In this document: one piece after another, positions 22,273-30,418 of the stretch
Layout of the letters: each line of letters begins with the position of its first letter
How positions within the stretch are numbered: position 1 is the first letter of the stretch
Assembly: GCA_009845995.1 (NCBI GenBank)
Contig: VXYK01000044.1
Location: forward strand, 1 to 33,243
Source: Acidimicrobiaceae bacterium
GTDB taxonomy: Bacteria > Actinomycetota > Acidimicrobiia > Acidimicrobiales > Aldehydirespiratoraceae
Length of the DNA: 33,243 bases
Reading direction: 5' to 3'
Program-made: the position numbers and the translations under genes
Notes under the pieces: model-generated
Told to the model about the DNA's origin: nothing
Seen by the model: only the letters and a program-made list of their open reading frames with translations
Database searches by the model: none

Positions 22273-24255
22273 TCAGGCTGCAGGAAGTTCCAGCACCCAG
22301 CCGATCAGGATCAGATGCGGGTTGGTCAGGCGTCGGCCATCCGCTTGGACCTTGCCCATGTTCAGCTCGTAGATCTCCGGCCAACGCGCACCGTTGCCTA
22401 GGTGTACGGCGGCAAGCCGCCACAGGCTGTCGCCACGCACGACGGTGACCGTGGTCGGTTCCGGCTCGGGCTCGGGCTCCGGCTCGGGCGTAACGGTGAT
22501 GATGCGGTTGTCGCCGCCGACCGGATAATCGGCCGCAGTGATCTCACCGCCCAGGTCGACTGAGATGTAGTCGGCAAGCGCCTGCTGGTAGCTGACACCC
22601 AGCTTGGTGAACTCAAGGTCGGCGAGCGGATAGCAGTCTCCGCCACCGGCGAGGAAGTCGATGGTTGCCAACACCACCGGATCACCGGGCACCACAGTGC
22701 CGTCGGAGACGATGACGGTCCCGTCGTCGAGGACCACATCGCGCACTCTTGCCCCGGGGTCGCCGACGAGCGAGCAGTCACCCGCACGGTCCGTCTCACG
22801 GGCCGTGGCGGATGGATCATAGGACAAGGTGAACCCAGAGATCTGCGCGAACTGACCTCCAGCACCGGGGATCCGGTCGACCGCCTGCTCAAACAGCACA
22901 TGGAAGGTGGTGCGCGGGACTTCGAGCACCACCACGAAGTTGCGGAACGGGGCGATGTCCCAGGTGTCGCCGGTGGTGATCTCACCGGCTGGGATCACCG
23001 CGTCGTTGCGGATTCCGCCGCCGTTCTGGATCGCAACATCGGGTGCTGCAATACCGAACGCGTCAGCGAGGTTGGTGCCAGTGGCTCGTAGAGCGTCGGC
23101 GTGCAGGTTGCCCTGGTTGGTGGACGTGGTGCGCACCATGGCACGGCGTCCGTCCAAGTCCACCTCGCTGGTGCCGATCACGTGGGCGTCGACTTCGGCC
23201 ACCGCTTCCGCGAGGGGTTCGACCACGTTGGACTGCACGTCGGGATCGGGCGTCACGTCGAGGCTGACCCCCACGGAGCGGCCGGTTGTGTTGATGATGT
23301 TGCCGTCACCGTCGAAGGTCACACTGAGCGCACCGATACAGCGGTAGCCACCGGGCGCGGTGATCACCGGGACGTCGACACCGTCGGAGTCGGCAACAAG
23401 GGTCGGGTAGGCGCCGGCCGGCTCGTCATCAGGCATACAGGTGTCGCCGTCGTTGCGGAGCAGGTCGTCACCCCCGCCGGCGATGACCACGTCGACACCT
23501 GACAGAGAGGCAATGAGGGCGATCTCTTCATCAACGTCTTGGAGATGGCTGACCAGGATGATCTTGTTGACCCCTTGCTCGGTCAGCGACTCAGCCTCGG
23601 CCGACACTGCGGCCAACACGTCGGAGATCACGACATTGCGGGGCGAGGAGATGTTGGGGAGCAGAGGTGTGACGGCCCCGATCACGCCGATCTGCTGCCC
23701 TCCGGTCTCGATGATCGTGCTGGCGGCCAGGGTTCCGGCCTCTACCAGTGCTTGGAGTACGGGCTCGCCCGAGAAGTCGGCGTTGGCGGACAGGAACGGG
23801 ATGGACGGCGTGAATCCCTCGATGAAGCGGGCCGTCACCTCGGGTCCCAGGTCGAAGTCATGGTTGCCCAGAGCCATGGCGTCGTACAGCCCGCTGAGCG
23901 CGATCGAGTCGTAGAGGGCACCCTCGCGAGCCAAGGAGACCCCGAGTTCCTGGGAGGCCAGGAAGTTGTCACCAGAAGTCAGCGTGATGACGCCGTTGCT
24001 CGTCGATCCCGCCGCCGTCTGCATCAACTTCATCTGAGCGGCGAAGCGGGCGACGCCCGGGAACCCGGCCTCGTCGTCAGGCAACAACTTCGACTCGCCG
24101 TCGTTGTTGTGCAAGATGGTGAGCGTGAAGGTCTCGGCGCTGATGGGTTGAGGCGTTTGCGCTCCCGCGGACAGGGTCAGCGATGCGAGCACCGCGGACA
24201 CCATGGCCAGCACGGCCAACATCGCGATCGATTTCTTCGGGTTCTTGTTGGCCAT
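22273..24255 (-). CDS. secreted 5'-nucleotidase/UshA-like phosphoesterase with C-terminal LysM domain (660 aa)
   Basis: Probably hydrolyses nucleotides or another phosphoester outside the cell. Residues 1-32 are a signal peptide (KNPKK, hydrophobic core, AGA before Gln33). The metallophosphatase half has HNNDGES (49-55), SGDNF, and GNHDFD (130-135). The substrate half has GNLHADA (383-389) and NGGGIR (411-416). Several metal-ligand positions differ from UshA: the first-motif histidine is Glu54, and the GHSH segment is replaced by AGGGDD (259-264). After a PEPEP linker, the last ~60 residues form a LysM domain (TVVRGDSLWRLAAVHLG), expected to bind peptidoglycan. The ATG at 24255 has a perfect AAGGAGG 7 nt upstream. 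It has its own promoter. Confidence 0.85.
   Translation of the reverse strand: MANKNPKKSIAMLAVLAMVSAVLASLTLSAGAQTPQPISAETFTLTILHNNDGESKLLPDDEAGFPGVARFAAQMKLMQTAAGSTSNGVITLTSGDNFLASQELGVSLAREGALYDSIALSGLYDAMALGNHDFDLGPEVTARFIEGFTPSIPFLSANADFSGEPVLQALVEAGTLAASTIIETGGQQIGVIGAVTPLLPNISSPRNVVISDVLAAVSAEAESLTEQGVNKIILVSHLQDVDEEIALIASLSGVDVVIAGGGDDLLRNDGDTCMPDDEPAGAYPTLVADSDGVDVPVITAPGGYRCIGALSVTFDGDGNIINTTGRSVGVSLDVTPDPDVQSNVVEPLAEAVAEVDAHVIGTSEVDLDGRRAMVRTTSTNQGNLHADALRATGTNLADAFGIAAPDVAIQNGGGIRNDAVIPAGEITTGDTWDIAPFRNFVVVLEVPRTTFHVLFEQAVDRIPGAGGQFAQISGFTLSYDPSATARETDRAGDCSLVGDPGARVRDVVLDDGTVIVSDGTVVPGDPVVLATIDFLAGGGDCYPLADLEFTKLGVSYQQALADYISVDLGGEITAADYPVGGDNRIITVTPEPEPEPEPEPTTVTVVRGDSLWRLAAVHLGNGARWPEIYELNMGKVQADGRRLTNPHLILIGWVLELPAA
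22456..22488 (-). repeat. Pro-Glu dipeptide repeat linker inside the nucleotidase-like gene
   Basis: Eleven codons encode alternating Pro and Glu (five PE units and a final Pro). They form an extended, charged spacer between the catalytic part and the LysM domain, long enough to hold the enzyme off the wall. Confidence 0.8.
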
Positions 24256-24296
24256 CTCGCGGCCTCCTTACAGGATGACGGTTTAGTTGAGCGGAT

Positions 24297-24325
24297 CGTA
24301 TAGGCGCGTCGGCGCGCATTGGCAA
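24297..24325 (-). promoter_or_regulatory. sigma-70-like promoter of the nucleotidase-like gene
   Basis: On the minus strand TTGCCA (24320-24325) and TATACG (24297-24302) are separated by 17 bp. The start site would be near 24290, followed by a ~35-nt leader and a strong AAGGAGG. GCGCG and CGCGC arms (24304-24308, 24313-24317) make a palindrome in the spacer that could be an operator. Confidence 0.55.
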
Positions 24326-24332
24326 GGCGGAC

Positions 24333-25976
24333 TCAGCTACCGAAGCGCTCCTCAAGCAGTCGACCCAGCTCGGTCAGGTCGATTTTGCCGCTGTCCAGCC
24401 AGGGGAGCTCGCCGGGCGAATCGAACACCGCGATGTGACGCGGCACTTTGTAGCTCGACAACTCCTGTTTGACCCGGGCCTGAAGCTCGGTCGGTTCACA
24501 GGACTCACCGGGTCGTAATACAACCGCTGCAGCGACGTCTTGGCCGCGTTGGGCACTCGGCACGCCCATCACGTAGGAGTCCATGACCTCGTCCTGTTCC
24601 TCGAGAACGATCTCCACCTCGCGGGGCGTGATGTTCATTCCCGAAGACTTGATCTGGTCGCCCATACGACCTTTGAAATACAGGTGACCATCTGCATCGA
24701 GGTACCCCGCGTCGCCGGTGGGGAGCCAGCCGTCTGCGGTGAACACATCATGGGGATCGGTCTTCAACAAGCCGAGCATCAGCGAGTATCCCTTGATATG
24801 TATCTCGCCCATCTCTCCCAGCGGCAGCTCGGCTCCCGACACCGGATCAACGATGCGATGCTGCACACCCGGCACCGATCGGCCGAACGAACCCCGCTTG
24901 GTGGGAGGCAGTTCGCCGCCCATCACCTCGATGGAGTGCGGCCCCAGTGACTCGGTCATTCCCAAAGCGTTGGGTCGCATTTCGGGATCGTCGATGCGGA
25001 TGTGTTCAGGCAACAACTCCTCGATGCTGCCCGAGCGTACCGAGGAGAGGTCTCGGTGCTGGGCGCTCGGGTGTTCAACAAGTGCTTTGGCCATGTGGGG
25101 CCAACCGACGACATGGTTCACTCGATGCCGCTCGATCAACTTCAGAGTCGCCTCCGGCTCGAACTGATGCTCGAAGATGATCGTGGTGCCCGCGTGCATG
25201 CTTGCGATCAACACATAGGTGATCCCGCCAACCCAGAACAGCGGCATCGGCGTGTACACCACCTCACCGGCCTGGCGATCGAGGAACTGCAGCAGGTTGT
25301 AGGGGTGGCCGATCACCCCCGCGTGCGAATGGACCACACCCTTCGGGTTGCCGGTGCTGCCGGAACTGTACATCACGATCATCGGATCGCTGGGAGCGAC
25401 TGCGGATTCAGCTGCCAGCAGCTGAGCGTCGGATGTCTCTCGGGCAGACGCGATGAGATCGTCGACTCGGCCGGCCCACGAAGGGATCTGGTCTCCCCAC
25501 ATCCACACACAACGCAGCGCCGGATGGCTTTCGACATCTATTTCGCCCGCAGTCGCCTCGTCGAGTCCTTCCACGATCGATTCGAGCCGTTCGACATAGT
25601 TGTTGCCGAGATGGGAGTCGATGGTCAGCAGCACCTCGACATCGCTGTGTTCAAGCACCCAGTTCAGTTCGCGGGGCTTGTAGTAGGTGTTGAGCAACAC
25701 CACCACCGCGCCGATTCGCGATGCCGCGAGCCAAGCAACGATCCAGTCGCCGCCGTTCGGTGCCAGTAGTCCGACATGGGTTCCGGCGCGAACCCCCGAG
25801 GCCAGCAACGCCTTGGCGAACTCCGTCGACTGTGCCTGGGCTTGCTCGAAGGTCAACGCGTCCTGCTCGATCACGCAGAGATCGCGGTCGCTCCAAGCGT
25901 CAGCCACCTGCTTGATGAACTCGCTAGCGGTCAGGCGATAGCCGGGTTGCTGGAAGTGGTGTTCGCCGAGGGCCAC
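24333..25976 (-). CDS. AMP-dependent acyl-CoA synthetase, ANL family (547 aa)
   Basis: Activates a carboxylate to acyl-CoA through an adenylate. Motifs: P-loop SSGSTGNPKG (204-213), GMTESLG, TGDAGYL, GRMGDQIKSSGMNITPREVE, and the catalytic Lys in LDSGKIDL near the end. Full family length. It starts at the GTG at 25976, only 2 nt after the P450 TAA stop, so translation is coupled to the P450. This pairing suggests the P450 makes, or works on, the acid that this enzyme activates, as in side-chain oxidation of sterols or terpenoids (inference). The nucleotidase promoter overlaps just beyond its 3' end. It is distinct from the ligase at 15741-17156. Confidence 0.9.
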   Translation of the reverse strand: MALGEHHFQQPGYRLTASEFIKQVADAWSDRDLCVIEQDALTFEQAQAQSTEFAKALLASGVRAGTHVGLLAPNGGDWIVAWLAASRIGAVVVLLNTYYKPRELNWVLEHSDVEVLLTIDSHLGNNYVERLESIVEGLDEATAGEIDVESHPALRCVWMWGDQIPSWAGRVDDLIASARETSDAQLLAAESAVAPSDPMIVMYSSGSTGNPKGVVHSHAGVIGHPYNLLQFLDRQAGEVVYTPMPLFWVGGITYVLIASMHAGTTIIFEHQFEPEATLKLIERHRVNHVVGWPHMAKALVEHPSAQHRDLSSVRSGSIEELLPEHIRIDDPEMRPNALGMTESLGPHSIEVMGGELPPTKRGSFGRSVPGVQHRIVDPVSGAELPLGEMGEIHIKGYSLMLGLLKTDPHDVFTADGWLPTGDAGYLDADGHLYFKGRMGDQIKSSGMNITPREVEIVLEEQDEVMDSYVMGVPSAQRGQDVAAAVVLRPGESCEPTELQARVKQELSSYKVPRHIAVFDSPGELPWLDSGKIDLTELGRLLEERFGS

Positions 25977-25978
25977 GG

Positions 25979-27217
25979 TTACCGGTCGGACAATTTGTAT
26001 CGAACCGGCAGGTGCCTGGGTCCCACCACGAAGCTCGACGCCACGTAGTCTGCAGCGCCGGCAGGCTCCATCGATTCGAATCGCGAGGCCAGCTGCCCCA
26101 GCAAGGCCTTGATGCTGGCCCGCGCCAGATGGGCACCCAGACAGTAGTGCTCAGCCCAACCGAACCCGAGATGCCGGTTGGGGCTACGGCCGATGTCGAA
26201 GCGGTGCGGGTCCTCGAAGACAGTCACGTCGCGGCTGCCCGAAGCGTAGAAGAGCGCAAAGATGTCGCCCTCGGTGATGTCGCGGCCGTCGAATACAAGA
26301 TCGCGGGTTGCGGTCCGCTTCATGTAGTTGACGGGTGCTGTGTAGCGGACCACCTCTTCGACGGCGCTCTTGAGCAGGCTCGGGTCCTCACGCAGGCGTT
26401 TCAACTCTTCGGGATATTCGAGGAATGCTTGGAACGCTCCGGTCAGTGAATGGCGCGTGGTGTCGTGCCCGGCGTTGAAGATGATCAGGTAGTAGCCGAG
26501 CGTTTCGATGTCTCCGAGAGGTTCGCCGTTTTCGAAAGTGGCGTTGGCCAGCATGCTGGCCAGATCGTCGCTGGGGTTGGCACGGCGGTCCTGAATGATG
26601 TTGTTGAACATGTTGAAGAAGTCCATCATCAGGTCGAAGCTGGCTTCGTGACGATCATCGCCCTGGCGTCGAAGCTCAGGGTCTTCGCTGGCGAGTAGTT
26701 GACTGGTCAACTCCAGCAACTGTTCCTCTTGATGCGGTTCGATCCCGAGAATTGTCGCCAAGACCCGCAGCGGGTGCTTCTGGGCGATGGTCTCCACGAA
26801 GTCCGCTTCGCCTTCGGGATCGAGACTGTCGATGACGTTGCGGGCGCTGGCCTCCACGATCTCATCGAGTCGTGCGATACCCCGAGGTGTGAAAAAAGAA
26901 CTGGCCACCTTGCGAAATACACGATGGTCGGGCGGGTCCATCTCGATGATCGTCTTCATCTCGACCGGATAGCCTCGGGCCCGTCGCTCCAACTGTTCGT
27001 CGGTCAACACGACGATGCCGTTGCTGTTGCAGAAGTCTTCGGGGCGCGATGAGATCTCAACGATGTCGGCGTGACGGGTCACAGCCCAGAACGGCTCACG
27101 TTCTTCAGTCTCGAAATACTGCAATGGCTCTTTGCGAAGCTGCTCCCATTGCGCATGCGGTTGGCCGGACTCGCCGTAGCGAACCGGATAGATGAGATCG
27201 CGTCCGTCTATCGCCAT
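25979..27217 (-). CDS. cytochrome P450 (412 aa)
   Basis: Haem-thiolate monooxygenase, soluble bacterial class I type. The I-helix oxygen motif AGHDTT is at 249-254 and the K-helix ExxR is Glu288-Arg291 (EEVVR). The haem loop is FGWAEHYCLG with Cys359. The usual loop is FGxGxHxCxG; here the second glycine is Ala355 and Glu356 follows, which is unusual. No membrane anchor is present. It needs a ferredoxin and reductase, which are not encoded here. The ATG at 27217 has no ribosome-binding site but TATCGT ends 7 nt upstream, implying a leaderless mRNA. It is followed by an acyl-CoA synthetase with a 2-nt gap. The N-terminal and haem-region style recall steroid/fatty-acid P450s of actinobacteria, but the substrate is open. 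Confidence 0.93.
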   Translation of the reverse strand: MAIDGRDLIYPVRYGESGQPHAQWEQLRKEPLQYFETEEREPFWAVTRHADIVEISSRPEDFCNSNGIVVLTDEQLERRARGYPVEMKTIIEMDPPDHRVFRKVASSFFTPRGIARLDEIVEASARNVIDSLDPEGEADFVETIAQKHPLRVLATILGIEPHQEEQLLELTSQLLASEDPELRRQGDDRHEASFDLMMDFFNMFNNIIQDRRANPSDDLASMLANATFENGEPLGDIETLGYYLIIFNAGHDTTRHSLTGAFQAFLEYPEELKRLREDPSLLKSAVEEVVRYTAPVNYMKRTATRDLVFDGRDITEGDIFALFYASGSRDVTVFEDPHRFDIGRSPNRHLGFGWAEHYCLGAHLARASIKALLGQLASRFESMEPAGAADYVASSFVVGPRHLPVRYKLSDR

Positions 27218-27224
27218 GGTCGAA

Positions 27225-27230
27225 ACGATA
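27225..27230 (-). promoter_or_regulatory. -10 box of a leaderless promoter
   Basis: TATCGT on the minus strand ends exactly 7 nt before the P450 ATG at 27217. No ribosome-binding site is seen. No matching -35 box was found. Confidence 0.5.
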
Positions 27231-27287
27231 GATCAGGCGCGACCTGAACCGCCTAATTCTGCAGGTGGTCAAGTCTAGCGCGGAGGG

Positions 27288-28412
27288 CTATTTCCCGTGG
27301 TTGTCGAGGACTGCGAGGATCGAATCCTCGAAACCCCAATCGACGGCCTGAGTGCGGGCCAGACCGGCGTCGTGGTACCAACCGAGTGTGTGGTCGACCA
27401 TCGACTCGAACGTATGTCGAGGCGCCCAGCCGATGTCGTTGCGGAGACGGTCGATTGAGAACACGGTGCTTGAGTTCCAGTGATGAATATTGGGCGCTAG
27501 GTGCTGCACCAGCTGTGCCAACTGGAAGCGCTGTGCGCCGCGAGACGCTCTGCCGCTGTTGGAGGGGGGATTGTCGGAGTGGGTGACAGTCGAGCGAGTC
27601 TGCAGGCCGACGCCCGCATTCGCCGCGACATCGACCATCTGCTCCCCGCTCCACAAAGCGTCCATGATCGAGTGCGGAATATGCCGCACATCTGCGGTCT
27701 TGCCGACAGCCGCGGCGATCATGGAGACGTAGTGGTTGCGCGTCACTGCGTTGTTGCCGGTGAGGTTGTAGCGGCGACCGAAAGTAACGCTGTTGCCCAT
27801 CATCTGTTCGAGGGCTACAGCTTGATCGTCGACATGACCGAGCTGCAGCAGCGTCTGCCCGTCGCCGGGTACCAGCACCGGTCTGTGATCGAGAATGCGG
27901 CGGAACATGCGCTGCTCGCGGGCTGCGATCATGTTGTGCGGCCCGAAGACCATGGAGAACGCCACGCTGGTAGCCGGAAAGTCGTGCTCGTCGTGGGCTT
28001 TCCACAAGAGATCCTCGCACAGCAGTTTGTGCATGCCGTATTCGTTCTGGCGGTCACTGCGGTCGTCGGGATGCGTCTCAGCGATCGGCAGCACACCGGA
28101 CGTGGCGTAGGTGACCGTCGACGAGGCGAAGATGTAATGGCCCAGGTGACCGGCGAGCAACTCAATCATGAGTTCAACGTCTTGGGGGTGGTAGGCGGTG
28201 ATGTCACAGACCACGTCCCATTCGGTTCGGGCAAGAACAGCCCGCACAGTTTCGGGTTGGCTGCGGTCAGCGACGAGACGGCCCACCGAATCCGGTATCT
28301 CGGCCTCACTGCGCCCACGGTTCAACACGGTCACCTCATGGCCCTGGCGCACAAGCTCGTGTACCAGCGCCAAACCGTTGAAGTTTGTCCCACCCATGAC
28401 CAGAACTTTCAC
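27288..28412 (-). CDS. NAD-dependent epimerase/dehydratase, extended SDR (374 aa)
   Basis: NAD(P)-binding protein of the extended SDR family, similar in style to CSP41-like or sugar-nucleotide epimerases. The N-terminus VKVLVMGGTNFNG is the glycine-rich dinucleotide loop, followed by EVTVLNRGR. The active-site pair is Ser in FASSTVTY and Tyr-x-x-x-Lys in EYGMHK. The C-terminal domain binds the substrate and shows FSIDRLRNDIGWAPRHTFE, a common end block of nucleotide-sugar epimerases. The GTG at 28412 is chosen because the fold begins there and TACGCT ends 7 nt upstream, as in a leaderless gene; the frame is open 11 codons further. It lies upstream of the P450, with a 70-nt gap. Substrate unknown; the P450/ligase context leaves a non-sugar role possible. 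Confidence 0.85.
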   Translation of the reverse strand: MKVLVMGGTNFNGLALVHELVRQGHEVTVLNRGRSEAEIPDSVGRLVADRSQPETVRAVLARTEWDVVCDITAYHPQDVELMIELLAGHLGHYIFASSTVTYATSGVLPIAETHPDDRSDRQNEYGMHKLLCEDLLWKAHDEHDFPATSVAFSMVFGPHNMIAAREQRMFRRILDHRPVLVPGDGQTLLQLGHVDDQAVALEQMMGNSVTFGRRYNLTGNNAVTRNHYVSMIAAAVGKTADVRHIPHSIMDALWSGEQMVDVAANAGVGLQTRSTVTHSDNPPSNSGRASRGAQRFQLAQLVQHLAPNIHHWNSSTVFSIDRLRNDIGWAPRHTFESMVDHTLGWYHDAGLARTQAVDWGFEDSILAVLDNHGK

Positions 28413-28419
28413 GCCCGAC

Positions 28420-28425
28420 AGCGTA
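28420..28425 (-). promoter_or_regulatory. -10 box of a leaderless promoter
   Basis: TACGCT on the minus strand ends 7 nt before the GTG at 28412 of the epimerase gene. It also supports that start over the upstream in-frame codons. Confidence 0.5.
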
Positions 28426-28474
28426 GACACCCGGTGGACATGCACTCCATTTCGGAACTACGAGACCCGAGAAT

Positions 28475-28504
28475 TTGGAGGGTCCGCGTGTCTGAGCCTA
28501 AATA
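28475..28504 (+). promoter_or_regulatory. weak candidate promoter for the NTF2-like gene
   Basis: TTGGAG (28475-28480) and TAAATA (28499-28504) are separated by 18 bp, about 37 nt before the GTG at 28541. The match to consensus is poor (about half the bases), but it is the most AT-rich spot in the gap. Confidence 0.25.
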
Positions 28505-28540
28505 GGGATCACGCGAACAACCGAGTCAAGGGAAACCACA

Positions 28541-29092
28541 GTGGAGTATCTGATCGATCAGCGAAAGAACTGGGCAATGGCCGAGCAACGACTAGCCGAT
28601 GAGTCCGACCCCCGGCGTCGGCAGGTTCTCGCCACGATTGTCGAGCACGCCAAAGCAGAGTCGTTGCCTGACTATGAGCGCTTGATGGCGACGGTCTCGC
28701 CGCGTGCGCACTATCGCTTCTTCGGCGACGACGTAACCGATGTGGTCGGCAAGGACGGGGTCGGCGCGTTCTACGCAGAGTTGGTGGAAACCGGCCGCAA
28801 CCATGTGGAGCACGCCGTTGACCGCATGGTGGTGGATCGAGACGCCATCACCACGGAAGGCCCCATGCGGATGGCCTACCCGGGAGCTTTCCTTGCCGAC
28901 GCCGGCATCGAAGTGCCCGATGTCGACAGGATGTACCTGTTTCAGACGCGGATGATGATTGTCTGGGGCTTCGACGAGGACGGCTTGGTGCAGTGCGAGG
29001 ACAGCTACAACGCCGGCGACGGCTGGGCCGGCATCGCCACCCGGCCCATTGAGCCCGAGCAGATTCGCCCGGTTACGCTGGCTGATCTGTGA
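28541..29092 (+). CDS. SnoaL/NTF2-like protein (183 aa)
   Basis: Probably a small cone-shaped NTF2-fold protein. The pattern of N-terminal helices (DERRRQVLATIVEHAKAESL style), a middle YRFFGDDVTDVVGKDGVGAFYAELVET block and C-terminal strands (MMIVWGFDEDGLVQCEDSYN) fits the SnoaL/ketosteroid-isomerase group. That group includes isomerases, dehydratases and binding proteins. The start is the GTG at 28541 with AAGGGA 7 nt upstream. Its stop overlaps the GTG start of the amidohydrolase in GTGA, so the two are translationally coupled and probably act together. A catalytic residue cannot be named with confidence, so the reaction is unknown. Confidence 0.72.
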   Translation: MEYLIDQRKNWAMAEQRLADESDPRRRQVLATIVEHAKAESLPDYERLMATVSPRAHYRFFGDDVTDVVGKDGVGAFYAELVETGRNHVEHAVDRMVVDRDAITTEGPMRMAYPGAFLADAGIEVPDVDRMYLFQTRMMIVWGFDEDGLVQCEDSYNAGDGWAGIATRPIEPEQIRPVTLADL

Positions 29093-30300
29093 CTTCCTAC
29101 GGCGAGAGCGAAGCGCCCCTCGATGATCTGTTTCTCCCCGATCCACCTCCCGCGGAAGTGCGCTACACGATCGTGTCTGTGGACGACCATGTCGTCGAAC
29201 CACCGCATCTCTTTGAAACCTATATGCAACCGGGCCTGCGTGATCGCGGGCCGCAACTGATCGAAACCGAACAGGGCCATCAAGTCTGGGAGTTCGACGG
29301 TTCGGTTTACGTGCAGATGGGCATGAACGCGGTGGCCGGTCGGCGTCCCGAGACAGTGAAGCTCGAGCCTTTCCGCTTCGAGCAGATGCGACCAGGTTGT
29401 TACGAGATCGAAGCGCGTGTGCGGGACATGGACCTCGGAGGGATCTGGGCGATGCTCAACTTCCCGAGCCAAATCACCGGTTTCTGCGGCTCGGTGTTCG
29501 CCGGGGCCAGCGATCCCGCCGTAGGTATCGATGCCGTGAGGGCCTGGAACGACTGGCTCTTCACCGAATGGTACGAGCCCTACCCGCAGCGGGTCATCCC
29601 CGGCGGGATCACCTACCTCGGCTCGTCGGAAGGTGCCGTTGCCGAGATCCACCGCAACGCTGCTCGGGGATTCGTCTCGGTGACGATGCCCGAGCGCCCG
29701 CATGCCATTGGGTTGCCCAGCCTTTGGGATCGGGACTTCTGGGATCCGATCATTCAGGCTTGCGTCGACACCGACACCGTGATCTCTCTGCACGTCGGCA
29801 GTTCCGGCATGTACCCCATGCCCGAAGGGTCGCCGATGCTTCAGCTTGGTGCCACGATGTTCGGGCAGCTTTCTCTGGCGTCGTGCGCCGAATGGCTGTG
29901 GTCGGAGTATCCGCTGCGTCAACCGCGATTGAAGATCGCCATGAGCGAGGGCGGGATCGGTTGGGTGCCGATGCTGATCGACCGCCTTGACAACCTCGTT
30001 GACCGGTCAGGCTACGGCAAAGGCTGGGCCGAGCGACCCGCTGATGTGTTGCGCCGCAACTTCTGGTTCTGCACGATCGACGACCCCTCGACCATCCGCT
30101 GTCGCGACGTGATCGGCGTCGAGAACATATGCCTCGAAACCGACTATCCCCATGGCGACTCGACGTGGCCCGACACCCAAAAGGTGATCGCAGACCTGTG
30201 GGGAGACCTACCCGCGGCTGAACTGCGCATGATGTGCAGCCAGAATGCCGCCGCCCTCTACCGTCACCCGCTGCCCGAGCCGGTGCTCCCTGTCGGCTGA
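29089..30300 (+). CDS. metal-dependent amidohydrolase, PF04909-like (403 aa)
   Basis: TIM-barrel hydrolase or decarboxylase, paralogue of the one at 3703-5022. Motifs: SVDDHVVEPPHLFE (Asp32, Asp33, His34, Glu37), His235 in SLHVGSSG, SEGGIGWVP (286-294), and ETDYPHGDSTWPD with Asp352. The first ~25 residues are acidic and Pro-rich and precede the barrel. The start is a GTG at 29089 that overlaps the NTF2-like stop by 4 bp (GTGA). The overlap links the two products. Compared with the paralogue it lacks the long charged C-terminal tail. The reaction cannot be assigned from sequence. Confidence 0.87.
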   Translation: MTSYGESEAPLDDLFLPDPPPAEVRYTIVSVDDHVVEPPHLFETYMQPGLRDRGPQLIETEQGHQVWEFDGSVYVQMGMNAVAGRRPETVKLEPFRFEQMRPGCYEIEARVRDMDLGGIWAMLNFPSQITGFCGSVFAGASDPAVGIDAVRAWNDWLFTEWYEPYPQRVIPGGITYLGSSEGAVAEIHRNAARGFVSVTMPERPHAIGLPSLWDRDFWDPIIQACVDTDTVISLHVGSSGMYPMPEGSPMLQLGATMFGQLSLASCAEWLWSEYPLRQPRLKIAMSEGGIGWVPMLIDRLDNLVDRSGYGKGWAERPADVLRRNFWFCTIDDPSTIRCRDVIGVENICLETDYPHGDSTWPDTQKVIADLWGDLPAAELRMMCSQNAAALYRHPLPEPVLPVG

Positions 30301-30376
30301 GGCGTTGCAGACCAGGACCGCATGATGGAAGCCGAAGAGATGATCGGCCGCGTTGCTGTGACACGATCGGCGACGA

Positions 30377-30418
30377 GGTCCCGGTGACGACGGGGTCCCG
30401 GTGACGGCTAGGTCCCGG
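30377..30418. repeat. 17-bp tandem repeat spanning the start codon of the transpeptidase-like gene
   Basis: GGTCCCGGTGACG occurs at 30377-30389 and 30394-30406, and GGTCCCGG again at 30411-30418. The period is exactly 17 bp. The GTG start at 30401 lies in the second copy. The GTG of the first copy (30384) opens a six-codon frame ending in TGA at 30402-30404, overlapping that start. Confidence 0.8.

Noticed and set aside
22456..22488. Short tandem repeat as a possible CRISPR or regulatory repeat
   Set aside because: It encodes the PE linker of a protein, in frame, and has no spacers.
27253..28020. 255-codon minus-strand frame overlapping the epimerase
   Set aside because: Same strand, different frame; Arg/Ser/Pro-rich composition typical of a shadow frame, while the epimerase has clear NAD-binding and YxxxK motifs.
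27501..28505. 334-codon plus-strand frame opposite the epimerase
   Set aside because: Antisense shadow without family features.
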